DNA of 61,200 nucleotides. Source: Thecamonas trahens ATCC 50062. Lineage: Eukaryota; Apusozoa; Apusomonadida; Apusomonadidae. A program made the position numbers and the translations under genes. The notes beneath the pieces are model-generated. The model did no database searches. It worked only from the letters and a program-made list of their open reading frames with translations, and was not told the origin of the DNA. The stretch lies in assembly GCF_000142905.1 (NCBI RefSeq), contig NW_013657621.1:1-61200 (forward strand), written 5' to 3'. Numbering within the stretch: position 1 is the stretch's first letter; each line of letters begins with the position of its first letter. Shown piece by piece: positions 29,744 through 40,000 of the stretch.

Positions 29744-31576
29744 ACAAACGGAATTGAAACAAACCGGCCAGCAACATGTCCAGGCGGCGATCGCTTTTGG
29801 TCCCAGCCCGGATACTGGAATGCCGACGACGACACGCCGCCGTCGCGCTGCCCCGTGGCCTCGGACTGCCCTGGCTACACGGCGAGCGGGCCATCGGTCC
29901 CTCCTGGATCCAACGCAGGCGTAGATGATGGGAGCTCAGGCTCGAGCGGCTTTGGCTCTTCGGCCAACCATGCGTCTTGTGTTGATGGCCGCACTGGCTT
30001 TGGCTGCACGGCCTGCGCCGAGGACTACCACATCTCCGCCACAGGCATCTGCATCGCCTGCGAGTCGGCGGCTGGCCGGATGATCTTCATCATCCTCCTC
30101 CTCATTTTCTGCCTCATTGCTGCGCTCGTCCTCGCCTGTGCCTCACGACGGACCGCTGGCCTCTTTGTCTCCTTCATCATGGCCATCCAGCTCGTCGCCC
30201 TCGTCCTCCGCTACTTCCTCACCCTCACCGCCGACGCATCGTCCGCCGCCGCCCGCGCCATTCGCTGGTCCGGTATCATCCTCTTCGATCCCGAGGTCTT
30301 TGCCGCCGGCTGCACCCAGCGCTGGTCCGGGCCATACTTTGTCTACCTCTACATCATCCTCGTTGTCATTGTCGCCATCATGCTCCTCATTGGCATGCTC
30401 ATCGCCATCGTCCGCCATGCCCGCCTCGCCAACCGCCCTGCCACCGACGACCTCGAGATCTCCGTTCCCATCTGGGTCCTCGGCGACTCGGAGCTCTCGG
30501 TAACGGGCAGCATCTCGGCCTCGACCTCGCTGCTCTTCCGCCAGGACACCTCCACCACCACCCTCGCCCGCCAGGACACCGCCGGCTCGGCCATCGTCCG
30601 CTACAACTCGTCCGACTCGAACCCGGGCACCCCGCGATCGAACCCGGGCACCCCGCGATCGAACCCGGGCACCCCGCGATCGAACCCGGGCACCCCGCGA
30701 TCGAACCCGGGCACCCCGCGATCGCGCTCGCGCCCGTCGTTGTCGTCCTCTTCCTCGCGCAGCGCCTCCGAGTCCGACACCATGGTCTCGATGTGGAGCG
30801 TTGATATGCCCAACACCGTCTCGCGCCGGTCGTGGATCGGCTACGCACTTGCCTTTATGGCCTCTCTCTTCTACACGCCCGTCACCTACCGGACCCTTGC
30901 CGGCCTCGGCTGCTCCACCTTTGACGATGGTATCTCGCGGCTTGATCACGAGATCGCCACAAAGTGTTACGACGGCTCGCACTGGTTCGCTGCCGTCTTC
31001 CTCTTCTGGCCCATTGTCGTCGTCTATGTTGCCGGCCTCCCGCTTGCTACCCTCGTCCGCGGCATCGGCGTCTACCGCACCGGCCGCGCCATCGCCTCAA
31101 AGCTCCCAGCAGACGCCATGCGGTACAACATCTTCCTTGTCCGCGGCGCGTTCCGCTTCCTCTTTACCGGCTACTTTACATCGTACTCGTGCGCCGGCGC
31201 CGTCCCCTTCTTCCTCGTCCTCGCCATCTCCGCCGTCGCCGCCATGGTCAAGGACAACCTTAGCTTGGAGGTCATCGCCACCGCCCTCACCACCAGCATC
31301 GCTCTCGGGCTCACCGCCTGGACCGCCATCTCACGCTGGCGCGCCGCAGCATCGGCTGTCTCGGCCGTCGCCATCATCCTTGTCATCCTCATCGTCACCG
31401 TCAACGATGCCTCGCCGGCCGCCGTCTCTATCTCGGTCATCGCCCTCGTTCTTGCCGTCCTCATCGCCATCCGCATCGCCTACTCTCGCACCTCACAGAC
31501 AGAGTCCTCCCGCCCACAATCCGATCCGGCCACCTACGACTCGGCCCATCCCCATGGCCGTCCTGCCGCCCGCTAG
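29744..31576 (+). CDS. Multipass receptor lacking its ectodomain (5' end uncertain)
   Basis: The open frame encodes TCPGGDRFWSQPGYW and a short Cys-rich segment (ASCVDGRTGFGCTACAEDY), then about nine membrane helices beginning MIFIILLLIFCLIAALVLAC. It aligns with the C-terminal half of the next gene (YCPGGDRFFPLPGFW and the same helix pattern). Between helices 3 and 4 lies a long Ser/Thr-rich cytosolic loop with five SNPGTPR copies. There is no in-frame ATG before about 30077, inside the first helix, so either the splice site at 29743 joins an upstream exon or the copy is 5'-truncated. No FG-GAP ectodomain is visible. The ORF itself is clearly under coding constraint. Confidence 0.72.
   Translation, partial: TNGIETNRPATCPGGDRFWSQPGYWNADDDTPPSRCPVASDCPGYTASGPSVPPGSNAGVDDGSSGSSGFGSSANHASCVDGRTGFGCTACAEDYHISATGICIACESAAGRMIFIILLLIFCLIAALVLACASRRTAGLFVSFIMAIQLVALVLRYFLTLTADASSAAARAIRWSGIILFDPEVFAAGCTQRWSGPYFVYLYIILVVIVAIMLLIGMLIAIVRHARLANRPATDDLEISVPIWVLGDSELSVTGSISASTSLLFRQDTSTTTLARQDTAGSAIVRYNSSDSNPGTPRSNPGTPRSNPGTPRSNPGTPRSNPGTPRSRSRPSLSSSSSRSASESDTMVSMWSVDMPNTVSRRSWIGYALAFMASLFYTPVTYRTLAGLGCSTFDDGISRLDHEIATKCYDGSHWFAAVFLFWPIVVVYVAGLPLATLVRGIGVYRTGRAIASKLPADAMRYNIFLVRGAFRFLFTGYFTSYSCAGAVPFFLVLAISAVAAMVKDNLSLEVIATALTTSIALGLTAWTAISRWRAAASAVSAVAIILVILIVTVNDASPAAVSISVIALVLAVLIAIRIAYSRTSQTESSRPQSDPATYDSAHPHGRPAAR
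30617..30725 (+). repeat. Five perfect 21-bp repeats encoding SNPGTPR
   Basis: The unit TCGAACCCGGGCACCCCGCG plus A is repeated five times without change inside the cytosolic loop of the receptor. Each unit encodes SNPGTPR, which contains a proline-directed TP site. Confidence 0.95.
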
Positions 31577-31638
31577 CGCGGCTGCCGCAGCTGGCAGCTC
31601 AAAATCAAAATCACCTTACCTGTCAAACGCACGCCACA

Positions 31639-31733
<95 letters not shown>

Positions 31734-31976
31734 TACACACACTACTGTTCTCTCCACCCACCCTCTTCATCCATCCCTCCATGCCCCGCCCTCATCTTCT
31801 CCGTCCCACCCGTGCCAGGATTCCACAGAATATTTACACCACGTGTCGTGAGCCAATTTAACTGCCTTCCGCCTCACCCGCACCGAACAAGCCCGCACTC
31901 AAGGAACATTCGCACACGGACACCCTGTGCAACACCTCTCTGTCGGACTCACTCATCCATAACCATACCCCTCATC
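31577..31976. other. Intergenic region with long (CA)n tract
   Basis: Between tandem receptor genes; contains the CA microsatellite described separately and, after it, a C-rich leader with ATATTTACACCACG at about 31830. No gene. Confidence 0.6.
31640..31730 (+). repeat. (AC)n microsatellite, about 45 units
   Basis: Uninterrupted AC dinucleotides begin about 64 bp after the stop codon of the upstream gene, probably in its 3' UTR. Confidence 0.98.
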
Positions 31977-34900
31977 ATGAGCACACATGCATGGGTGGTC
32001 CGCTTGATGATGATGATGCTCATACTGGTCGCCGCAATGGTTGAGATGTCGACCAGTTGCGGAACAGGCGAAATAACGTTTGGCGAAATAATCGAGTGGG
32101 ACAATACCACGGTGACGTACCCCGTCGCCTCGCGCTCAGGCACCTCGGCTGTTCTTCTTGGCGATGTCAATGGCGATGGCATCGGTGACGCTGCCTTTGG
32201 CTCGCCGCTCGCTGACCTCTCAGATGGCTCGGCCACCATCGTCTTCCTCAACATCGATGGCTCGGCCAACTCGTCCGTCGTCCTCTCGCGGGATACGCCG
32301 GCGCTGACGACGACTCTCTCCACTCAGGCCGGCCAGTTTGGTACTGCTCTTGGTGGCCCGGGCGATCTCAACGGCGACGGTGTGCCTGATCTCCTCGTCG
32401 GCGCGCCCGTCCTGGGAGGCACCGGCACCGTCGTCGTCATCTTCCTCAACGCCGACGCCTCGGTCGGCTCGGTCTCGCTCATCGCCAACAACAACGGCCT
32501 AGGCCTTGCTACCCTTGTCGCCGGCGAGCTGTTTGGCTCGGGCATCGGCATCATCGAGGGTGTGAGCTCGGTCAACTACGCCACGCACACCATGGTCGGC
32601 ATCGGTCTGGCAGCCGGCCAGGACCGGGTGACGACCCAGGTCTACGGCTCGATGCTCATCGCCACCCTCTCGCGGACGGACGGCTCGGTCACAGCCTTTA
32701 CCCTCATTGACCACTCGCAATCGGGCATGAGCGCCGTGACGCTTGGCTCGGGCTTTGGCTCGTCCATCGCTGCCGGCGACGTCCGCGGGTCGGGCAGCCC
32801 GATGCTCGCCGTCGGCGCGCCGCTGTATGACTCTGCCCGCGGACGGGTCTTTCTCGTCGACATGGACTGGGCCACTCCAGCAGCCGTGAGCATGATTGTT
32901 GTCGAGGAGGGCGCTATCGGCTGGAACCCAAGCCCTACCCTCGGCTCGTTGGCCCAGATCGGGACAGGCGTGGCGCTGGCTGACCTCAACGCCGACGGCT
33001 GCGTTGATCTGGCGGTCGGCGCGCCGGGCGCCGAGGAGCTTGGGCCCAACTACGGCGTCCTCGGCATTCTGCTCCTCAACAGCAGTCCGACATCCATCGC
33101 TGTCGAGAGCTTCACCCGCATCTCGTACTCGGCCAATCCGGCCCTGCAGTCGACCGTCTCCGTCGGCGCCGAGCTCGGCTACGCTGTCGCCACGGGCAAC
33201 CTTAACGGCGCCGGCTGTCCGGACGTCATCTTCTCCGGCCCTGCATCCAACAAGGACGCGGGCCATGTCTGGGTGGCAGCCTGTGAGCATGTTGTTCCCT
33301 CCCCGCCGCCGCCGCCGCCATCGCCGCCACCGCCACCCTCTCCACCGCCGCCGCCGCCGCCGCCATCGCCGCCGCCGCCGCCCTCTCCGCCGCCGCCGCC
33401 ATCGCCGCCATCGCCGCCGCCGCCACCATCGCCGCCGCCGCCACCATCGCCGCCGCCGCCACCATCGCCGCCGCCGCCGCCATCCCCACCTCCACCTCCC
33501 TCTCCGCCGCCACCTCCATCGCCACCTCCACCTTCCTCTCCGCCGCCTCCGACTGGATCGCCGCCATCGCCGCCATCCCCTCCTCCGCCGCCATCACCGC
33601 CGCCATCGCCGCCACCATCGCCGCCACCCTCTCCTCCCCCTCCCTCTCCTCCTCCTCCGCCACCGCCACCATCGCCGCCGCCACCACCGCCGCCTTCCCC
33701 GCCGCCGCCTCCTTCCCCGCCGCCGCCACCTCCTTCCCCACCATCACCGTCGCCGCCGCCATCACCGCCGCCGCCGCCTCCTTCACCGCCGCCGCCGCCG
33801 CCATCACCGCCGCCGCCGCCTCCTCCCCCGCCGCCGACGTCGTACACCAACATCACTACGCCAATCATCTGGATCCACACGCCAACCACCTCGCGCCTAG
33901 CCGGAGGCGTCGGCATGGAGCTCTCCACCACACAAGATCAAGCTCCTCAGCTCGACCTCCTCGCTGCGCGCGACGTCTCCCTCTTCGTCGAGACAACCTC
34001 GTCAGCCAGCCCGGACTCGGCCGCCTTTGTCCTGGTGCCCATCACCATCACCGGCGCTCGATCGCTCACCTTTACCTCTCCCGTCACTGCGCGCGTCGGT
34101 TACGCTCACATGCGACTGGCTGTCACAGCATCGTCGACCAGCAGTCGGGCGGCGACGAGGTTGGCGGCCCGTGACGCGGGCGATGGCGCCACCGTCATGT
34201 ACTGGATCACCTACTCGCTGTACTACCTCGAGTCCGAGTGCATCGCCGAGGGCTATGTCCTCTACAACGGCGCATGCACCGCATGTGATGATGCTTTCCC
34301 CGGCGCTTACTGTCCCGGTGGCGATCGCTTCTTCCCGCTCCCGGGCTTCTGGTCTTCATCGACGTCGTCCCCGCCCGTCGCCTGCCCCGTCCCGTCCGAA
34401 TGCCCGGGCACTCCGCGGCATCGGCCCTCCGCGCCTCCATCCACAGCATCCGACAACCCAGTAGACATGCCATCAGGCTTGTTCAGGTGCCGTCCTTCTC
34501 GCTCTGGCCCGCACTGCCTCTCCTGTGCTGATGGCTTCTTCATGTCCGACTACGGCAAGTGTATCACCTGCGACACGCCCGACGCCGTCTCGGCCATCAT
34601 CCTCTGGCTCGCTGTCATCATCCTGGTCATCACTGTCATTGTCTTTGCCGCATGCTGCTCTGTCACCTCCGGTGCCGTCTTTGTCGTCGCTCTCATGGCC
34701 GCCCAGGCTGTCGCCCTTGTCTTCCGCTACATCGTCGCTCTCTCCATCGATCACGCCGACACCTCGTGGCGTCCCACCGCCGCCCTCTGGGCCGCTGTCG
34801 TTCTCTTCCAGCCTGAAGCCCTTCGCCTTGGCTGCCACCTATCCGCAGATCCGCCCTACTTTACCGAGAGCTACATCCGTCTCGTCCTCCTCGCCGCCAT

Positions 34901-36295
34901 TGCCCTCGTCTTTGCCCTCATCTTCGCCCTCTGCTGCGCCTTCTCCTCCTCGTCGTACCCCGGCAAGCCGCGCGGCGCCATCGCCCCGGCGCACGTCGCC
35001 CCGGCTGGAAGTCGAGTGATGTCAAGCGTGCCCGCAAGCATGGCGAGAGCGATGATGATCATGGCCACAGCGATGAACCCGTCCCGCTCGCCCGTCGCCG
35101 GTCCAAGAGCGACGTCGTCCGCCCCATGCACGCCAAGCACAAGCATCGCCGTCGCTCCATCGCCCATGGCGGCACTCACCATCGCAACCATCTGGTCTCC
35201 AAGCAACGTGTCCAGCCCACCTCCTACGTCACACACGTCACTCATGGCGAGCCACGCATCCAATACGTCTCCAACGTCACGTTGAAGACCACCACCGCAG
35301 CTAGCCAGTCCTCCATCCGCACCTCCAAGAACGCGCACCTCCACTCGTTCTCCGTCGCGTCGCTGCCGCCCATGGACTCGTCGTCGTCATCCATCGCCTC
35401 GTCATCATCGTCCGCCCCGTCCTCACCGCGCGCCCACTCATGCCGCGACAAAGCCGCCGCTCACTCTGCCGACTCTGCCCACGCCGATCGTACTGACGTC
35501 CACGCCGCCGACTTTACGCCACGCCCACACCAGCCATCGCCCCACCCCCGCCGTCGCCACCGCCGCGTCGCTCCCATGCCATCGTCCATGCCTTCCTCCT
35601 TGTCTGGGCCTCGTTCTTCACTCCTGTCGCCCATCAGTCGCTGCGCGGCCTCGACTGTGTCGCCCTTGCCGCCGGATCGGACGTCCTCCGCATCCGGACC
35701 GAGACTTCCACCGAGTGCTTTGTCTCCTTGCATCTCGTCCTTCTCTGCATCGCCATCGCCCCCATCTTGCTCTTTTGGGTCATTGCCCTCCCGCTCTACG
35801 TCACCTGTGGCCAAGCCAGCTGGCTTGCTCTTCTCCGTCGGAGCCTCGCCCATCCCCTCTGCTATCACTCGGGCGTGCCGTTTGCACATGCCCTCGGCCT
35901 TGCCATCGCCATCACCTTTGGAGATCGCTGGGCGCCATCGATTGACGCGGTCTTTGTCGGCATTGTTGTCATTGCTGCCCTTGCCGCCTTTGCCCACGCG
36001 TGGGCCTCGTGCCGCCCATGGCGCGCCCTACTCGTCGCAGCTGGGCTCGCTGCCACCCTTATCCTCCTCCTCTGGGCCTCGATAGACCACAACACCCATC
36101 ATCTCACTATCGGCGTGGTAATTGCCTTCATCTTCCTTTCCTGTCTTGCCGCCGGCGTCATCGTCGTCCGCATCGGCGCCTTTACCCCCTACGACGACGA
36201 TGTGCCTGACAAGGACCTGCCGCCGCGCCATCAGGCGGATCCGGCACCGCCGGCCTACCCAGCGCCTGTCCGCACGCGCGCCTCCCTCTTCGACT

Positions 36296-36297
<2 letters not shown>
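31977..36297 (+). CDS. FG-GAP / SPPPP-linker / Cys-rich multipass receptor (two frameshifts)
   Basis: About 1,440 residues. The ATG at 31977 begins a signal peptide (MSTHAWVVRLMMMMLILVAA) and is chosen over a much longer upstream open frame that crosses the CA tract. Five FG-GAP repeats (DVNGDGIGDAAFG, DLNGDGVPDLLVGAP, DLNADGCVDLAVGAP) are followed by an extensin-like SPPPPP linker of about 180 residues, a beta-rich domain, a Cys-rich segment (CIAEGYVLYNGACTACDD, YCPGGDRFFPLPGFW) and three membrane helices. The frame is then lost at 34999-35002 (CCCC); a basic Ser-rich loop continues in the next frame, and a second loss at 35545-35549 (CCCCC) returns RRSHAIVHAFLLVWASFF and the remaining helices. 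One base inserted at each site gives a continuous homolog of the preceding gene. Likely a surface receptor with an integrin-alpha-like head on a rigid stalk. Confidence 0.82.
33300..33837 (+). repeat. SPPPP-coding low-complexity stalk
   Basis: CCG/CCA/CCT-rich repeat encoding Ser followed by three to nine Pro, repeated over about 180 codons. It resembles extensin-type, polyproline-II rods and opens long false ORFs in other frames. Confidence 0.95.
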
Positions 36298-36298
<1 letters not shown>

Positions 36299-36326
<28 letters not shown>

Positions 36327-36338
36327 TCTCTCTCTCTC
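36299..36338 (+). repeat. (CA)n(CT)n microsatellite
   Basis: CA repeats followed by CT repeats begin two bases after the stop codon of the upstream receptor gene. Confidence 0.97.
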
Positions 36339-36369
36339 ATCATCACCACACTTGGCGCGTCCTTTGACC

Positions 36370-36870
36370 CTTTACGGTACGGAATGGACGTATTTGTCCA
36401 TCGCGCAAGCCGCGCTCTTCGACGCTCCACAGACGTCGCAACGTCCAAACAGTCGGCGATGAAGAGATGGACGCCGCGCGCGGCGCAAAAGGTCCGCGGC
36501 CGCAATCGCTTACCATGAAGCCTCCGGCAGGCGAGGCAGTCGCATCGCAGAGCGGCTTGTTGGGGAAGGTGGTGATGACGAGCAGCCGCTGCATAGGGAC
36601 GCTTCCGCTTGCGCGACGGCGCGGAGCTGACGGCATTGGCGCCAGCAGTGAGGGCGTCGATGATGTCGTAGAGAAAAGCCAAGCGAGTCATGACGGGCGT
36701 GGGCTTGCGTCGGCGTAGAGCGCGTACGCGCTGATGAGCGCGGCGTCCAGAATCCAGTACAGGATGGCGTGCCACCTCTTGCGCGGCCACGCCGACCGGC
36801 AAGCTCGTCCGTCGCAAGACGTCCTCGCGCGCTCCCGTCCCGCCGCTGTGTGTTCAACTCTGCTATGCTC
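36370..36870 (-). pseudogene. PiggyBac transposase C-terminal relic
   Basis: On the minus strand, WPRKRWHAILYWILDAALIS followed by AYALY matches the RKWWxRIFFxLLDxAIxNAYxLY segment near the end of PiggyBac transposases. In a second frame come FLYDIIDALTAG, then SRKRKRP and a damaged C-terminal zinc-binding motif (CDCLACRRLHGKR, RTFCAARGVHLFIADC), in which two expected Cys are Arg and Phe. The frame switches near 36690 and the catalytic DDD core is absent, so this is a dead fragment. Confidence 0.7.
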
Positions 36871-37056
36871 TCCTTCCCGGTCCTCGGGGTCGTCAACTAC
36901 AGGCGCCATCAGCGGCACCCAGTCGGCGGGGCGATCAGCCGGCGGCGTGATCATGATCACGATGGTGATCGGGATCACGCCCCGCCGACGCACACGGCCA
37001 CCCACCCGACGCTAGAGAGAGGACAGAGCAAGCTACGTTGCCCAAAGTCGGCAGTG

Positions 37057-40000
37057 ATGGAGTGGAGCGTATGGAGGATATGTGGTGTGGTTTTGGTGCT
37101 TGTGGGACTGGTAAACCAGGCAGGAGCGGTGTGCCATTGGTGCAATGTCTCGCTGCCACAACAAGTCGCCGTCCGTGTCTCCCGCCTCTCGACGCGCCGC
37201 TCGTCTTTTTTCGAGTCGGGCGCCGTGGCCATGCTCCGCGGTCTTCCTCGGACCAAACTGCCTGCTGCTGAGCTTGCTGCCGGATCTTTTTCGGCTGAAG
37301 CTCTAGTCGCCTATGTCAAGGACATTCTCATCTTGATCCTTCTCTCGGCGGTGCTGACTCTGGCTGCATGCTGCACTCCGTGCTGGTTTTATTCTTGCAG
37401 ACGATGCGGGGCCAGCCGATGCTGTGGTGGTTCGGCTCCCAATCGCTCAGGCTGCAATCTCTTTCCCATGCGCGACAAGCCGTGTCGCGGCTACTCCAAG
37501 AAAGAGCGCAGACTGCCGGCGGCTGCCATGACTGCCGCCGTCATCATCATCTTCTCCGCCGTCTCCTCGGGCACCTATTACAACGAGGTTGTCCATCAGG
37601 GCGTCGGCGATGTCTTTGACGACGCCCTCCTCGGCGCCACCGCCGTCAGCCAACATGTCAACTTTATGGCTGACCTTGTCGAGGCGCTTGGCCTCGACGT
37701 CCAGGACGAGGTCGCCGCCGGCATTCCCGTCATCCTCGCCTCGGCCGCCAACACCTCGTTTGGTCTCGAGATCGAGGACTCGCTCTCGAACGAACTTGAC
37801 GCACTCACGGGCTCCATCACCGACTGGATCGACGCGTCGACCCGCTCAGAGTCGGACGAGTCGGCGGCCAGAACTCGGGCGTCGAGCGCCCACGCCGCCA
37901 ACAGTGACGCACACGCCGCCCTCCAGCAAGCGCTCACGCCGCTGCTTGCCGCGCCCTCAGTCTCGCTCACGTTCGAGACAATATCATCAGGAAGCGTGAC
38001 GCGCTCGTTCCCACGGCCGTACCCTGCACTCGCTGCCCAGCCGCTGCGGCCGGTGGCAAGTGCCGGCGACGCTGCGCTGGCGGCCGACCTCGGTGACCTG
38101 CCGGGCGTCATCGGCCAAGTTGACACTCTGGACGCCGTCATCGACGAGCGCGTTACGGCAGTCAACGAGCTGCTCGAGCGCCAGCTCACCGAGGCGTTCG
38201 ACAGAGCGCAGAGCAACATCGGGAGGGTGGCGTCGCGCATCCGGAACGTCACCGCGCCCGGCGGCGTCGTGCCTCAGACCGAGAAGCTCCTCGGACGGTT
38301 GCAGAATGTGGTGGTCAATGCCGACCGGCGGTACCGGTCGCCAATCTTCTTGGTGGTGGCATGGACGTCGCCGCTGGTGGTCATCCCGTCGATTGTGGGC
38401 CTCATCCTCGCCTTTTGGTGGTTCCGCCTCTCGTGCCCGCACACCACTGCCGCCGTCGGAGCCTTTGTCGTCCTCGCCCTCGTCATGGTCAACCTCACCG
38501 TGTACCTCCCGGTTGTCCTTGTCCTCGACGACTTTTGCACCGACGTCGACTTTATCGTCTTCTCAGCCCTCGACTCGGTCGAGCCCAACGCAACAACTGC
38601 GCTCCAGACCTGCATTGCCGACGAGAACCTCTTTGACGCATTTGACGTCTCTGCCATCATCAGCGAGCCGCTGGCCAGCCTACGCTCCTCACTCGCCGAC
38701 CACCTCAACGCCGTCCTCGACGTCAACTCGATTTTCCCGGACGAGTCCATCACCGGCGCCCGCCTCGCCACCGATGAGGACACCGAAGCCACTCTTGCCC
38801 GCCTCGACGCCCTGGACGCCGAGCTCGCTGCAGAAGCCGCGTACGCCGCCTCGGGCTCGGCCAACGTCACAACCTACAACGACACCCTCGCCGCCGTAGC
38901 CTCGGCTGGGGACGCGGATGCGCGTGCGGCCTGGGAAGCCGCTGTGGGTCTCGACATTGCCGCCGCGCTTGACGCAGCGAACATCGCTCTGGCAAGCGCC
39001 GGCTACGATGCGGTCGTCTTTACTCTCGCCAACGTGACCGCCTTTAACGCCTCGGCCTACTCGGGCATCGGGCCGGCAGGTTTCGAGCTCGAGGTTCAGC
39101 TTGGGCTCAACGCCACGCTGACCGCCGTTGCCGACGCGCTCGCCGACGCGGCATCGAACGCTATGGTGATCTTTAGCGAGAGCGTGCTTCCGGCGCTCAG
39201 CGATGCAGCCGCGGAAGCTGCGGCCGGGCAGGCAAGCTCGGGCAGTGCCCGCGACGAGGCGAACGCGGCGGCGGCGCGCGCGGAGGCATCAGACGTCGCA
39301 GGCGAGTCGATCGACGCCCAGCTGCGGGCAGCGCTGCAGTCCAACCTTGATGATGCAGCCGAGGCGGCGTTGGCCATGCTTGACCGTGGCGTGACTATTG
39401 TCATTGCCGCGCTCCGCAGCGCAGCAACGTGCCGGTACGTCGGCCGGACATACAACGCGTTCAAGACCGATGTGTGTGACTCTGTTCGCGGCGGCCTGTC
39501 TGTCCTCTGGGGCACGCTCGCTCTGCTCTCACTCACGTTTGTCACCGCCATCATTGCCGGCACCCTGCTCTCCAAGCGGGCAGGCTTCCTCTACCCGGAG
39601 GACAAGGTCGTCTCCAAGATGATGGCCAAGGTTCATGGTCTGTCATCGCCGGCCGACTTTGCCGCCGCCCACGATGCCTCGCTCCGTTGCGGCTGCCTCT
39701 CGCGGCACCTGGCTGCCGCTGCCGGCGCTGTCGGCCTTCATCGGTCGGCCTCGGCGCCGTGCTCGCCGGTAGCTGCTGCCGCTGCCGCCAACATGACCTT
39801 TGCCTCACTGGCGGTGACGACTGGCGTGGCGCCGGCACCTCACGACCCGCTGGCGCTCTCGCGTTCGATGGCTTCGGCCGCCGACATTGCCGCCTCGCGC
39901 ACAGCAGGCTACTCGTCGCTCGAGCACACCGAGTCTGGCGACGGCGACGGTGCCGCCGCTGCCACTGAGATGCACTCTGACTCGAGCTACGCCTCCGAGT

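Larger units (their letters stand above)
36298..37056. other. Intergenic region containing CA/CT tract and transposase relic
   Basis: Starts with a CA/CT microsatellite right after a stop codon and is then mostly occupied by the PiggyBac remnant described separately. The last 190 bp form the leader of the prominin-like gene. Confidence 0.7.

Noticed and set aside
27643-29757. 704-codon plus-strand ORF rich in ALGLELVALG-type repeats
   Set aside because: Antisense reading of the heptad repeat; the minus-strand protein has proper non-repetitive ends and a TATA-like site.
30801-31976. 5' extension of the FG-GAP receptor ORF across the CA microsatellite
   Set aside because: The extension is an out-of-frame reading of the preceding gene plus (CA)n; the signal peptide begins at 31977.
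33179-33931. Gly-rich minus-strand ORF opposite the SPPPP linker
   Set aside because: Antisense of a CCN repeat; no independent start or context.
36467-36718. Plus-strand ORF within the PiggyBac relic
   Set aside because: Shadow of the minus-strand transposase remnant.
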